Shown: positions 7,720-15,937 of the stretch, piece after piece
How the letters are laid out: each line of letters opens with the position of its first letter
Numbering within the stretch: position 1 is the first letter of the stretch
Source of the DNA: an uncultured Lachnospiraceae bacterium
GTDB lineage: Bacteria; Bacillota; Clostridia; Lachnospirales; Lachnospiraceae
NCBI GenBank assembly: GCA_946414885.1
Contig: CAMKQH010000027.1
Location: 1 to 48,478 of the forward strand
Length of the DNA stretch: 48,478 bases
Direction of reading: 5' to 3'
Translations under genes and position numbers: made by a program
The notes under the pieces: generated by a model
Seen by the model: the letters and a program-made list of their open reading frames with translations, nothing else
Databases searched by the model: none
Told to the model about the DNA's origin: nothing

Positions 7720-8202
7720 TTAGTTGCTTCTGGTGATGCCAAGTACCTTATAGGTAAATACGCCTGCCTGGGTCTCTACCTCAACGGTATCGCCAACCTT
7801 ATGTCCGATCAGGGCCTTACCTACGGGGCTCTCGTTGGAGATCTTGCCCTTTAAGCTGTTCGCCTCGGTGGAACCAACGATCTTGTACGTCAACTCCTCA
7901 CTGAATTCAAGGTCAAGAATCTTCACGCTGCAACCGATGTTGATCTTCTTCAGGTCTACTTCGTCTTCTACGACAACCTCTGCATTTTTCAGGATCTTCT
8001 CAAGCTCCTCGATGCGGGCTTCGATGTCGCGCTGCTCATCCTTCGCTGCATCATACTCAGCGTTCTCGGAAAGATCTCCCTGTTCTCTTGCTTCCTTGAT
8101 CTTTTGAGCAACTTCCTGACGTCTTACGACCTTGAGTTCATGAAGCTCATCCTCATACTTACGCAAACCTTCATAGGTCAAAATGTTCTTTTTTTCCTGC
8201 AT
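7720..8202 (-). CDS. greA: Transcription elongation factor GreA
   Basis: 160 residues. I start at the ATG encoding MQEKKNILTYEGLRKYEDEL because GGAGGG lies 10 nt upstream and this gives the usual GreA length; a 40-codon in-frame extension overlaps the promoter and is rejected. The N-terminal coiled coil carries the acidic tip in EQGDLSENAEYDAAKDEQR, which reaches into the RNA polymerase secondary channel to trigger cleavage of backtracked transcripts. The C-terminal FKBP-like domain includes SNESPVGKALIGHKVGD. Likely first gene of a greA-lysS operon. Confidence 0.97.
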   Translation of the reverse strand: MQEKKNILTYEGLRKYEDELHELKVVRRQEVAQKIKEAREQGDLSENAEYDAAKDEQRDIEARIEELEKILKNAEVVVEDEVDLKKINIGCSVKILDLEFSEELTYKIVGSTEANSLKGKISNESPVGKALIGHKVGDTVEVETQAGVFTYKVLGITRSN

Positions 8203-8293
8203 TTTAGTTATGCCCTCCAATATTGTTTGATCTATCAGCTCCGCTTCCACGTGGTCACGGATGTTTTCTAAATATTGTCTCTCATGCGACAGT

Positions 8294-8322
8294 ATTATAA
8301 TCACTTTTGTTTTCGCTGTCAA
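8294..8322 (-). promoter_or_regulatory. Consensus sigma-A promoter of greA-lysS
   Basis: Minus strand TTGACA (8317-8322), 17-nt spacer, TATAAT (8294-8299): a perfect consensus in both hexamers. Transcription would start about 85 nt before the greA ATG. No T-box is seen in the leader. Confidence 0.85.
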
Positions 8323-8409
8323 GAGTTTCCGCTGGTTTTCATTGTTCGCGTCCTGCTCAGAATCCCATGCAGCGTTTTTATGTTTTTTCGTAGCTATGGC
8401 CTAGCGTTT

Positions 8410-9375
8410 TTACGCAAATGCGGCATCTATGATCCCGAGTAACTCATCCATGGTTTCCATCTGGTTGATGGTGCCCCGAAGGCGCGCCGCGCCAGGCATT
8501 CCGAAGGTGTACCAGGAGAGATGTCTTCGCATCTCGCGCACGGCAGTGTATTCTCCCTTATATTCCAGTTCCATCTGCGCGTGTCTTCGCACAAGCTCGC
8601 GCTTCTCCGCATTCGTCGGCTTTGGCATCAGTTCGCCTGTTTCCAGGTAATGAATGGTCTCGCGGAATAGCCATGGATTTCCCTGGGCACCTCGCCCGAT
8701 CATAACGCCGTCGCAGCCAGTTTCGTCCAAAAGCTGCCTCGCCTTCTCCGGGCTGTCCACGTCGCCGTTTCCAATGACGGGGATCTTCACGGCTTCCTTC
8801 ACTTGCCGTATCACGTCCCAATCTGCCTTCCCACTGTAGTATTGCTCCCTGGTGCGTCCGTGAACGGCAATGGCAGCGATGCCGCAGCCCTCCGCGATCC
8901 TTGCGATCTCCACGGCATTGACGTGAGCATCGTCAAAGCCTTTCCGGATCTTGACGGTGACAGGTTTATTGACCGAATTTACCATTGCGGTAAAAATCTG
9001 TTCCGCAAGCTTCGGATTCTTCATGAGGGCACTGCCCTCACCATTGTTTACAACCTTTGGAACGGGGCATCCCATGTTGAGGTCGATAAAACTGTAAGGC
9101 CGGTCCTGGATTCTTGCCGCCATGGCTGCAAGAATCTCCGGATCTGATCCGAAAAGCTGCAGGGATGCAGGCAGCTCGCCGGGATGAACCTGTAAAAGTT
9201 CCTCGGTATTTTTGTTGTTATAATATATGGCCTTAGCGCTGACCATTTCCATGCAGACGAGACCCACTCCCATTTCCCGGCACAGCAAACGAAATGGCAG
9301 GTCTGTGACACCTGCCATGGGCGCTAAGATTACGTTGTTGTCAAGCGTGACGTTTCCAATGACGAGCTTGCTCAT
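8410..9375 (-). CDS. dusB: tRNA-dihydrouridine synthase (DusB family)
   Basis: 321 residues. An FMN-dependent TIM-barrel enzyme that reduces uridines in the tRNA D-loop. Visible motifs: LAPMAGVTDLPFRLLCRE at the N-terminus, the catalytic cysteine in NMGCPVPKVVNNGEGSAL near residue 100, lysine in TVKIRKGFD, histidine in AVHGRTREQYYSG, and the FMN-phosphate site GNGDVDSP followed by GRGAQGNPWLF. The ribosome site GAGAGG lies about 10 nt before ATG. It follows coaX by 37 bases and has its own gap (with the greA promoter) downstream. Confidence 0.95.
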   Translation of the reverse strand: MSKLVIGNVTLDNNVILAPMAGVTDLPFRLLCREMGVGLVCMEMVSAKAIYYNNKNTEELLQVHPGELPASLQLFGSDPEILAAMAARIQDRPYSFIDLNMGCPVPKVVNNGEGSALMKNPKLAEQIFTAMVNSVNKPVTVKIRKGFDDAHVNAVEIARIAEGCGIAAIAVHGRTREQYYSGKADWDVIRQVKEAVKIPVIGNGDVDSPEKARQLLDETGCDGVMIGRGAQGNPWLFRETIHYLETGELMPKPTNAEKRELVRRHAQMELEYKGEYTAVREMRRHLSWYTFGMPGAARLRGTINQMETMDELLGIIDAAFA

Positions 9376-9412
9376 GTGTACGTTTCCTCTCGCTAATATT
9401 GAAAATAATTAA

Positions 9413-10183
9413 CTATCTCTTGTTTTTCTCATATATGATCCGCAGGCCGTCCAGCGTCAGAGAGGGATCATAGACGTCGATGCTGTCCGTCTCTTCCGCA
9501 ATCAGCCTGCCAAGGCCACCGGTCGCAATCACCTTAAGGTTCCTGATGCCGCTTTCCTCTTTGATCTTTCGGACAATGTATTCCGTCTGGCCGATCTGTC
9601 CGTAGAAGAGACCTGCCTGCATGCTGGTGATGGTCTCCTGCGCAAGAATGGTCTTGGGCTTCTTGATCTCCACGTTGGGAAGCTTTGCCGTCTCTTTCCA
9701 GAGTGCCTCCGAACTGATCTTGATGCCGGGTGCGGTGACGCCGACGTTAAAGTTGCCGCCCTCCGTCACAAGGTCATAGGTCGTCGCAGTGCCAAAGTCA
9801 AGTACAAGCGCCGGTGCGCCATATTTTTCATAGGCTGCAACGACGTCGACAATGCGGTCGGCGCCAATTCCCTTCGGATCCTCCCCTGCAACCTTGATGC
9901 CGGTCTTGATCCCGGGGCCAACGTTCATCGGCTTTGTGTTCGTATAACGCCTAAGCGCACCCAGCAAGGCATGCATGACGTCTGGTACGACGCTCGCCAC
10001 GATGGAGCCCTCCAGCTCCATGGGATCCACACCGTGATTTCTAAGCATTTCCGTGAGGAGTACGCCGTACTCATCGGAAGTGCGCGGTGTCTTTGTTGTC
10101 ATCCGGAAGGTCGCTTTTAACGCTTTCCCGTCATAAACGCCCCAGGTCAGGTTGGTATTGCCCACGTCAACTACTAAGATCAT
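9413..10183 (-). CDS. coaX: Type III pantothenate kinase
   Basis: 256 residues, ATP-dependent phosphorylation of pantothenate, first step of coenzyme A synthesis. I start at the ATG giving MILVVDVGNTNLTWGVYDG since AGGAGAGG is 8 nt upstream; a GTG three codons earlier would sit on the ribosome site. ASKHA-fold motifs are present: phosphate loop DVGNTN, GADRIVDVVAAYEKYG with the catalytic aspartate, LDFGTATTYDLV, and the adenosine loop ATGGLGRLIAEET. Part of a coaX-dusB run; coaX next to dusB/greA/lysS is a familiar Firmicutes neighbourhood. Confidence 0.95.
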   Translation of the reverse strand: MILVVDVGNTNLTWGVYDGKALKATFRMTTKTPRTSDEYGVLLTEMLRNHGVDPMELEGSIVASVVPDVMHALLGALRRYTNTKPMNVGPGIKTGIKVAGEDPKGIGADRIVDVVAAYEKYGAPALVLDFGTATTYDLVTEGGNFNVGVTAPGIKISSEALWKETAKLPNVEIKKPKTILAQETITSMQAGLFYGQIGQTEYIVRKIKEESGIRNLKVIATGGLGRLIAEETDSIDVYDPSLTLDGLRIIYEKNKR

Positions 10184-10233
10184 TTTGGTCACCTCTCCTT
10201 TTTGCAGTAGATGCCTTTTACGTCACAACGCCG

Positions 10234-11304
10234 TTATTCTTCGACGCCAGTTTCAAATCCTTCCCAAATCAATTCTTCGGCGTCAACGGTATCGGGGTCC
10301 CCCACAAAAAATTCGTCAAATGGTTCCGTCGTCTCCGCCTCAGTTTCTTCCGTTTTCTCCGTCTCATTGACCTTCACGGCACCGGGGAACTGGAATTCCA
10401 CGTAATTATATTCGGACTGTCCGTAAATTTCCTCACGGATCAGTTGATCAAAATCGGTATATCCGTTTAGGAACTGGTTCACTATAATTTCGCTGTGCCA
10501 GATTCCGTCACAGGAATACGATGACGACACAGCGCCGTTTGCGTCCACCGTAACGTCCTCCAGGCACGTGGCATCGTACATCACGTATTTTTCAACCATG
10601 CCCTTTTCTTTATCGTATTCCTTATCCCAGTGAACCTTGTAGATATTGATGATCATGTTATGCGGCCTCGCATTGTCATCCTTGGCCGTCAGCAGATAGC
10701 TCGTCAGATATTCCGGCTCCTCATTCCAAACCCAGTTTGTCCAAACAAGGTTGGTGTTGGAGTCTAGCTTGCTTCTGAGGGCTTTAGTGGCATTTTCCAC
10801 AAAAAACTCATCCGCCAGAAGATCTTCCGGCGTCACTTTGTATGCCGCCAGCTTCGCTGCCATTTCTGCCTCCAAAGCCTTCTCTTGGGACTCTCTAAGC
10901 TGTCTGGCCTCTTCTTCAAGCTGTTTCTTGCGTTCCTCCTGCTCGGCCCTCTTGCTTGCGGCGGACTGTTGATGGGAAAGAGCGGACCTGGCAACCGTAG
11001 AAAAGATAATGGCATTAATGATAAAAATCATGGCAAACACGCAAACGATCACAAGCGCCACAACTTTTCCAGCCTTCTGTTGGCTTTGCTGAATGCGGCG
11101 AACCTGATTCATCGCAGACTGCTTCTGTTCATACTCTCTCTTTTCACGCTCCGCCTGCTGTTTGATCTTCTCGTATTCCACGTCCTCTCTGTCGTAGTCA
11201 GCCACAAAGGAAGTGCCGCAGCTCTCACAAACAAATCTGCCAGTGCTGATCTCCTTTACGGACGGACTACTGCAACTAGGGCATCTGACACTCTTAAAAT
11301 TCAT
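10234..11304 (-). CDS. Zinc-ribbon, coiled-coil, single-pass membrane protein of unknown function
   Basis: 356 residues. An N-terminal zinc ribbon has C8/C11 (CPSC) and C26/C29 (CESC). A charged coiled coil (about 40-78) follows, then one membrane helix at about 81-103 (VVALVIVCVFAMIFIINAII), a second charged coiled coil rich in E, K, Q and R (118-152), and an about 130-residue outer domain with several tryptophans (WTNWVWNEEPEYLTSYLL). The tail is very acidic (ETEKTEETEAETTEPFDE). The topology predicts a cytoplasmic ribbon and an exported C-terminal domain. I do not recognise the outer domain. GGAGGAGGGG lies before the ATG. It sits between coaX and the DUF6145 gene; nothing links it functionally to them. 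Confidence 0.8.
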   Translation of the reverse strand: MNFKSVRCPSCSSPSVKEISTGRFVCESCGTSFVADYDREDVEYEKIKQQAEREKREYEQKQSAMNQVRRIQQSQQKAGKVVALVIVCVFAMIFIINAIIFSTVARSALSHQQSAASKRAEQEERKKQLEEEARQLRESQEKALEAEMAAKLAAYKVTPEDLLADEFFVENATKALRSKLDSNTNLVWTNWVWNEEPEYLTSYLLTAKDDNARPHNMIINIYKVHWDKEYDKEKGMVEKYVMYDATCLEDVTVDANGAVSSSYSCDGIWHSEIIVNQFLNGYTDFDQLIREEIYGQSEYNYVEFQFPGAVKVNETEKTEETEAETTEPFDEFFVGDPDTVDAEELIWEGFETGVEE

Positions 11305-11340
11305 TTATTCCCCTCCTCCGCGTTCTCACGCAAACAATCC

Positions 11341-11427
11341 CAAATCCTCATGTGACAACCACGTACTGCAACCACAAATCCTCTCGTGACAATCACGTAT
11401 TGTATTTACAAATCCTCTCGTGACAAT
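11341..11427. repeat. 34-bp tandem repeat (about 2.6 copies)
   Basis: Units at 11341-11374 and 11375-11408 are 34 bp each, starting CAAATCCTCtcGTGACAA, and a partial third copy (11409-11427) is the 3' end of the DUF6145 coding region. The gene's end (LLSREDL and stop) has apparently been copied twice downstream. Confidence 0.85.
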
Positions 11428-11762
11428 AATTCCGAAACGTCTTCCTTCTTGACAAACACTTTGTAATAAAGTTGCAGGGATTCAAAGAGCTCCTGCCGTT
11501 TTCTGCGGATCTCGTTGATCAAAAGTCCGCTGGAAATCTCGTCATAAGTGATGTCGTCCTCCTCCGCATTGGTCTCAAGCGAAATCGATCCGTCTTCCTC
11601 AAAGACAATGGTGAATATGCCACCCACCTCCTGCGTAAACAGTACGCAGATGATATGCAACTCGTCCTTGATGGACTGAGGAATCTTGTCAAAGTCTTTG
11701 TTAAAATAATATTTCTGCTCGTAGGCATTGGCTCCGCAGAGCACGATTCTTCCTTCTGACAT
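11406..11762 (-). CDS. DUF6145-like small protein
   Basis: 118 residues from the ATG giving MSEGRIVLCGANAYEQKYYF, chosen because GGAAGGAAAAAG directly precedes it; the longer frame begins at a weak TTG. The pattern VLCGANAYEQKYYFN..F..IPQSIKDELHIICVLFTQEVGGIF and the acidic middle (TNAEEDDITYDEI) match the short Lachnospiraceae family DUF6145 (recalled, not searched). No signal peptide or membrane segment. Tandem repeats lie at both its 5' (11816-11895) and 3' (11341-11427) sides. Function unknown. Confidence 0.75.
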   Translation of the reverse strand: MSEGRIVLCGANAYEQKYYFNKDFDKIPQSIKDELHIICVLFTQEVGGIFTIVFEEDGSISLETNAEEDDITYDEISSGLLINEIRRKRQELFESLQLYYKVFVKKEDVSELLSREDL

Positions 11763-11815
11763 CTTTTTCCTTCCCAGCGCCTGCCTTAAGGGGGCGCTTT
11801 GTTTCAAGCCCGTTC

Positions 11816-11895
11816 CATCGCGGCGCTTTGCCTCGGTTTGGTCTCATCGCGGCGCTTTACCTCAGTTCCGTCTCATCGCGGTGCTTTGCCACAGG
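11816..11895. repeat. 29-bp tandem repeat (about 2.8 copies)
   Basis: Units starting CATCGCGGCGCTTT at 11816, 11845 and 11874, each 29 bp with drift in the second half; a degenerate earlier copy of GGCGCTTTG is visible just before. They fill the gap between birA and the DUF6145 gene and contain no open frame. Confidence 0.85.
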
Positions 11896-11923
11896 CCACG
11901 CAAATGAATTTACGCGCGGACGG

Positions 11924-12946
11924 CTACACGTAACCGTAGATGCCGCGAACGGACACCTCCCCCGCATAAACGTTTTTCACGCTCCCGTCCGGGAGTTCCA
12001 CGATCAGTTCCCCCGTATTTTGAATGCCCCGCGCCGTGCCGTCATATTCTCCTTTTGGATCAAGAACGCGAACACTTCTGTCCCTGTTAACGAGAAGCAT
12101 GTCATAGGCCGGCCTTAAATTTTCAAGGCTTTGCGCCTTTAGAAACTGCTCATATGACTCTTCAAACGCCGCCAGTACGTTGGCAAGGAGCTCGCTCCGG
12201 TTTACGGCGCCGTAAATCTCTTCCAGGGACACGGCATGTCCCTGTAGTTCCTCCGGAAAGCTTTGTCTTGCGACGTTGATCCCCGTGCCGATCACAAGAT
12301 AATCTATGCAATCCTGCTCCACGGAAAGACTCAGTTCCGTCAGGATCCCGCAAGCCTTCCGCCCGTCAATGACGATGTCGTTGGGCCACTTAATGCCTAC
12401 CTGGGGTACTTCCACCGTACTCTGAATGCCTGTCCGGGGCGCGTCCACCGTGCTTTGAATGCCTTGCGCCACGGCAAGCGCCATGACCAGCGTCAGCATG
12501 GATGCCTTGTCCGGCGTGATTTTGGGACGAAGTAACAAAGTAAAATACAGGTTGGTTCCCGGCGGACTCGTCCACGTCCGGCCTCTTCTTCCTCGGCCGG
12601 CGCTCTGGCTGTCTGCGACGACCACCGTTCCATCCGGTGCTCCCTCTTCTGCAAGGTGCTTTGCCTGCACGTTGGTGGAATCCGTCTGGTCATAAAATGC
12701 CAGCGTCTGACCGATCCACTGGGATTTTCTGCGGCTTTCAATCTCCGTGCGCCCAAATACGCCGCGCGAATCCTCCCTGAGAAGATATCCGCGGTTTTTC
12801 ACGGCTTCGATCTGATAACCGTCTTTCTTTAATTGTTCCATAGCCTTCCAAACGGCGGTTCTCGACACGCCAAACTGCTCACAGAGCTCCTGTCCTGAGA
12901 CATAGGTGCCGCGCTGTCTAAGAAGGGTGATAATGTCTGATTTCAT
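11924..12946 (-). CDS. birA: Bifunctional biotin-protein ligase / biotin operon repressor
   Basis: 340 residues. The N-terminal winged helix (about 1-60: LCEQFGVSRTAVWKAMEQLK) would bind a biotin operator; the catalytic domain makes biotinyl-AMP and biotinylates carboxylase carriers. Motifs: DSTNVQAKHLA, the adenylate loop SAGRGRRGRTWTSPPG, KWPNDIVIDGRKACGIL, and an SH3-like C-terminal domain ending VYAGEVSVRGIYGYV. Directly before KWPND is an in-frame duplication of an 11-residue unit, GIQSTVDAPRT then GIQSTVEVPQV (12398-12463), absent in ordinary BirA. No clear Shine-Dalgarno. It follows argF by 38 bases, probably cotranscribed. Confidence 0.95.
   Translation of the reverse strand: MKSDIITLLRQRGTYVSGQELCEQFGVSRTAVWKAMEQLKKDGYQIEAVKNRGYLLREDSRGVFGRTEIESRRKSQWIGQTLAFYDQTDSTNVQAKHLAEEGAPDGTVVVADSQSAGRGRRGRTWTSPPGTNLYFTLLLRPKITPDKASMLTLVMALAVAQGIQSTVDAPRTGIQSTVEVPQVGIKWPNDIVIDGRKACGILTELSLSVEQDCIDYLVIGTGINVARQSFPEELQGHAVSLEEIYGAVNRSELLANVLAAFEESYEQFLKAQSLENLRPAYDMLLVNRDRSVRVLDPKGEYDGTARGIQNTGELIVELPDGSVKNVYAGEVSVRGIYGYV
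12398..12463 (-). repeat. 33-bp in-frame tandem repeat inside birA
   Basis: Two 33-bp units (12398-12430 and 12431-12463) encode GIQSTVEVPQV and GIQSTVDAPRT. The reading frame stays open, adding 11 residues next to the conserved KWPND segment. Confidence 0.85.
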
Positions 12947-12984
12947 ACGCTTACTAAAATTGCCTGCGGCTAGTGCTTAGGCGC

Positions 12985-13980
12985 TTATTGCTGATAGCCC
13001 AAGGTTGCTGCCATCACGGCCTTGATGGTGTGCATGCGGTTCTCTGCTTCCTCGAAGACAAGGGACTGTGCGGACTCAAACACTTCGTCCGTCACTTCCA
13101 TCTCGGTGATGCCAAAGCGCTGTCCCATCTCTGCGCCGATCTTGGTCTTTAAGTCATGGAATGCAGGCAGGCAGTGAAGGAAGATTGCCTTCTCGCCGGC
13201 ATTCTTCATGATGGCGGAGTTCACTTGATAAGGAGTCAGGTCGTTGATTCGTTCCGTCCAAACTTCATCGGGCTCACCCATGGATACCCACACGTCCGTG
13301 TAGATGACGTCGGCATTCTTCGTGCCCGCCATGGCGTCGCTGGTCAGCGTAATGCTACCGCCCGTCTGCTTTGCGATCTCTTCGCAGGTTGCAACCAGCT
13401 CAGGCGCAGGGAAATATTTCGGCGTGGTGCATGCGACAAAATGCATGCCCATCTTTGCGCAGGCTACCATCAGGGAGTTACCCATGTTGTAGCGCGCGTC
13501 GCCCATGTATGCTAATTTAATGCCCTTTAAATATCCAAAATGCTCACGGATGGTGAGGAAGTCGGCAAGCATCTGCGTGGGATGGAATTCATTGGTTAAG
13601 CCATTCCACACGGGTACCTTGGAGTACTTTGCCAGCTCCTCCACGATCTCCTGTCCATAGCCACGATACTCGATTCCTTCGTACATGCTCGAAAGAACGC
13701 GTGCGGTATCGGCGATGCTCTCCTTCTTTCCAATCTGGGAGCCCGCGGGATCCAGGTAGGTGCAGCCCATGCCAAGGTCGCGTGCGGCCACCTCAAAGGA
13801 ACAGCGCGTTCTGGTACTGGTCTTCTCAAAGATCAGTGCCACGTTCTTTCCGCGCAGCTTGTCTACGGGAATCCCCTTTTTCTTCTTATCCTTCAAGTCT
13901 GCTGCCAGATCAAGCAGATAGGTAATCTCCTCTGGCGTAAAATCAAGCAGTTTTAAAAAATCACGTCCCTTTAAGTCCAT
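12985..13980 (-). CDS. argF: Ornithine carbamoyltransferase
   Basis: 331 residues from the ATG giving [14 protein letters not shown], with GGAGG 6 nt upstream; an in-frame start 8 codons earlier is rejected. It condenses carbamoyl phosphate with ornithine to citrulline in arginine synthesis, or runs in reverse in the deiminase pathway. Motifs: carbamoyl-phosphate loop STRTR at 55-59, [10 protein letters not shown], ornithine loop DVWVSMGE, and HCLPAFHD with the catalytic cysteine. No arcA or arcC neighbour is present, so a biosynthetic role is favoured. First gene of an argF-birA pair. Confidence 0.96.
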   Translation of the reverse strand: MDLKGRDFLKLLDFTPEEITYLLDLAADLKDKKKKGIPVDKLRGKNVALIFEKTSTRTRCSFEVAARDLGMGCTYLDPAGSQIGKKESIADTARVLSSMYEGIEYRGYGQEIVEELAKYSKVPVWNGLTNEFHPTQMLADFLTIREHFGYLKGIKLAYMGDARYNMGNSLMVACAKMGMHFVACTTPKYFPAPELVATCEEIAKQTGGSITLTSDAMAGTKNADVIYTDVWVSMGEPDEVWTERINDLTPYQVNSAIMKNAGEKAIFLHCLPAFHDLKTKIGAEMGQRFGITEMEVTDEVFESAQSLVFEEAENRMHTIKAVMAATLGYQQ

Positions 13981-14034
13981 ACCGTACCTCCGTTCCACAA
14001 TCACTCTAAATAAAAAACATAATATTAGATTTTA

Positions 14035-14063
14035 ATCATACTTCAAAACTGCAAGTTTTTCAA
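14035..14063 (-). promoter_or_regulatory. Sigma-A-like promoter of argF
   Basis: Minus strand TTGAAA (14058-14063), 17-nt spacer, TATGAT (14035-14040). The AT-rich leader (ATTAAAATCTAATATTATG) has some likeness to ARG-box half sites, but not enough for me to call an ArgR operator. Confidence 0.6.
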
Positions 14064-14093
14064 GTGTTTGCGGTTTCAAAAAGGGATTCATCC

Positions 14094-14828
14094 TTATCCA
14101 TTCGCTCCCGAACCGTCATTACGTGAAAATAATGACATAATCTGTGCGATCAGCACAAAAATATTAATGATATCCAGATAAACGTCCAACGCTCCGTTTA
14201 CTGCGTTGCTCAGCGTTTTTTGGAAAGTCTGTGCCTTTCGATAATGATTCGTGATGCGCATGCCAAGCAAAAACGCGAATGCCCAAGCCGGGCCAGACTG
14301 CGGAAGACCAAAGGCCAGTATTACCAGCTCCGTCGTCACCATGCTGCCTACCAGCGCCAAAGCAGTCATGCCATAATCCAGAAGCCATTCCGGAATTATT
14401 ACGCTTATTATGGTCACGCACGCAATTATCCCTGCCGTGATTAATACCGTCTGCGCAATGACGTTGCGGAAATCACTCCCCATGCCGCCGTAAAGGATGG
14501 CCGCGATAATCAATCCAAGTGGCGCGGTCACCAGGTTATATCCCAAAAAAGTCACGAGCGGATTGCTGGAAGTAACGGATATTTTTTTCCCCAGAAACAG
14601 ACACACAAGATAAATTACCAAAAGTAAAACCGGCGAATAATGGACAATTTTGTTTCCAAGGCCCACGCAAGTGCAGGCGTCCACCAAAAGGCCGTAGATA
14701 AATATGCCCCCAAGAAACGCGTTATAGCTTTGGGTTGAAATTTCATCTTCCTGAACGTATTCTTGTTTTTTTCTTTGCTCCCACCGGGTCTCAACATCCA
14801 TGGCATCTTGCTCAAATTGATCCAACAC
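14094..14828 (-). CDS. Bax-inhibitor-1/YccA-like membrane protein (paralogue 1)
   Basis: 244 residues, GTG start with GGAGG 10 nt upstream. A charged cytoplasmic N-terminus (about 35 residues) is followed by about seven hydrophobic segments (GGIFIYGLLVDACTCVGLG, LLLVIYLVCLFLGKKI, FLGYNLVTAPLGLIIAAI and others). The C-terminal helix ALDVYLDIINIFVLIAQIM fits the family signature, usually A..LYLD.INLFL.LL. BI-1/YetJ proteins are pH-sensitive calcium-leak channels; some partner with SPFH or FtsH proteins. It is a clear paralogue of the gene at 15938-16645, with SPFH between them, but a terminator (14854-14890) separates it from SPFH, so it may be expressed only by read-through. Confidence 0.8.
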   Translation of the reverse strand: MLDQFEQDAMDVETRWEQRKKQEYVQEDEISTQSYNAFLGGIFIYGLLVDACTCVGLGNKIVHYSPVLLLVIYLVCLFLGKKISVTSSNPLVTFLGYNLVTAPLGLIIAAILYGGMGSDFRNVIAQTVLITAGIIACVTIISVIIPEWLLDYGMTALALVGSMVTTELVILAFGLPQSGPAWAFAFLLGMRITNHYRKAQTFQKTLSNAVNGALDVYLDIINIFVLIAQIMSLFSRNDGSGANG

Positions 14829-14853
14829 GGCTCCGTCACCTCCAAATTTTGGG

Positions 14854-14890
14854 TAAAAAAGAGACTATGGCGTAGAAACGCTATAGTCTC
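14854..14890 (-). terminator. Terminator downstream of the SPFH gene
   Basis: GAGACTATAGCG pairs with CGCCATAGTCTC (one mismatch region) around a 6-nt loop, followed on the minus strand by TTTTTTACCC. It would end or attenuate the NfeD/BI-1/SPFH transcript ahead of the second BI-1 gene. Confidence 0.75.
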
Positions 14891-14936
14891 CTCCATTTTC
14901 ACAATCGAACCTGTTCAATTGTCTATGTCATTATGT

Positions 14937-15863
14937 TTAATTCTTCATGGTCTGCTTGAGTGCGGCACCTACGCTCGCAATGCCGTTCAGCTCTGCGGGA
15001 AGCAGGATGGTCGTTGCCTGGCCGTCTGCAACCTTCTCAAATGCCTCGAGGCTCTTGATCTTCAGTACTGCCTCGTCTGCGCCGGCTTCCTTCAGCATGC
15101 GGATACCATCTGCATGAGCCTGCTGCACTTTCAGGATTGCTTCTGCCTGACCTTCTGCCTCACGGATCATCTTTTCCTTCTGAGCTTCTGCACGGAGGAT
15201 CGCGGACTGCTTGTCAGCCTCTGCGCGAAGAATTGCGGATTCCTTTTCACCTTCTGCTGAAAGGATGCTAGCCTTCTTTTCACCTTCTGCACGTGTAACT
15301 GCCTCACGTCTTTCACGCTCTGCCTTCATCTGCTTCTCCATGGCATTCTGGATCTCAGCAGGAGGAATGATGTTCTTTAACTCTACGCGGTTTACCTTGA
15401 TACCCCAAGGGTCGGTAGCGATGTCGAGCTGTGCACGCATCTTGGTGTTGATGGTTTCACGGCTGGTCAGGGTCTGGTCAAGTTCAAGGTCACCAATGAT
15501 GTTACGAAGGGTCGTGGCGGTCAAGTTCTCAATTGCCATCATGGGATTCTCAACGCCATAGGTGAACAGCTTGGGGTCTGTGATCTGATAGAAGACAACG
15601 GTATCAATTCTCATGGTAACGTTATCCTTCGTAATAACGGGCTGAGGCGGGAAGTCCGCTACCTGCTCCTTTAAGTTCACGCGTCTAGCAACCTTATCGA
15701 TCAGAGGAAGCTTGATGTGGAAACCAACGGACCAGGTGCCCTGGTAAGCGCCAAGTCGCTCCATAACGTAGGCTTGCGCCTGAGGAACGATCTTCACGCA
15801 GGAAACTGCTATGATCAGTGCTACAACGACAAGAAAAATGATTACGCCAGTAATTCCATCCAT
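14937..15863 (-). CDS. SPFH/Band-7 (stomatin-like, slipin) membrane protein
   Basis: 308 residues. One N-terminal membrane helix (about 5-25, VIIFLVVVALIIAVSCVKIV) precedes a Band-7 domain (YVMERLGAYQGTWSVGFHIK, then NPMMAIENLTATTLRNIIGDL). A long alanine/glutamate coiled coil follows (EGEKKASILSAEGEKESAIL and similar heptads). The C-terminal segment VADGQATTILLPAELNGIAS is typical of paraslipins. SPFH proteins oligomerise into membrane microdomain scaffolds. NfeD, encoded two genes upstream, is the classical operon partner. Ribosome site AAAGAGG, 6 nt before ATG. Confidence 0.92.
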   Translation of the reverse strand: MDGITGVIIFLVVVALIIAVSCVKIVPQAQAYVMERLGAYQGTWSVGFHIKLPLIDKVARRVNLKEQVADFPPQPVITKDNVTMRIDTVVFYQITDPKLFTYGVENPMMAIENLTATTLRNIIGDLELDQTLTSRETINTKMRAQLDIATDPWGIKVNRVELKNIIPPAEIQNAMEKQMKAERERREAVTRAEGEKKASILSAEGEKESAILRAEADKQSAILRAEAQKEKMIREAEGQAEAILKVQQAHADGIRMLKEAGADEAVLKIKSLEAFEKVADGQATTILLPAELNGIASVGAALKQTMKN

Positions 15864-15937
15864 AAACTACCTCTTTCCGTGCTGATTCGCAGCACACGTG
15901 ATATATTGATAAGTCATAAAGCTTGAACGCACAAAGA

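Noticed and set aside
8203..8322. 40-codon N-terminal extension of GreA
   Set aside because: It overlaps a perfect TTGACA/TATAAT promoter; the inner ATG has a proper ribosome site and gives the normal length.
13981..14034. ArgR operator before argF
   Set aside because: The AT-rich leader has only weak half-site likeness; not enough for a call.
15130..15310. Repeated EGEK/RAEA segments in the SPFH gene as another minisatellite
   Set aside because: Such alanine/glutamate heptads are normal in SPFH coiled coils and the DNA shows no exact period.
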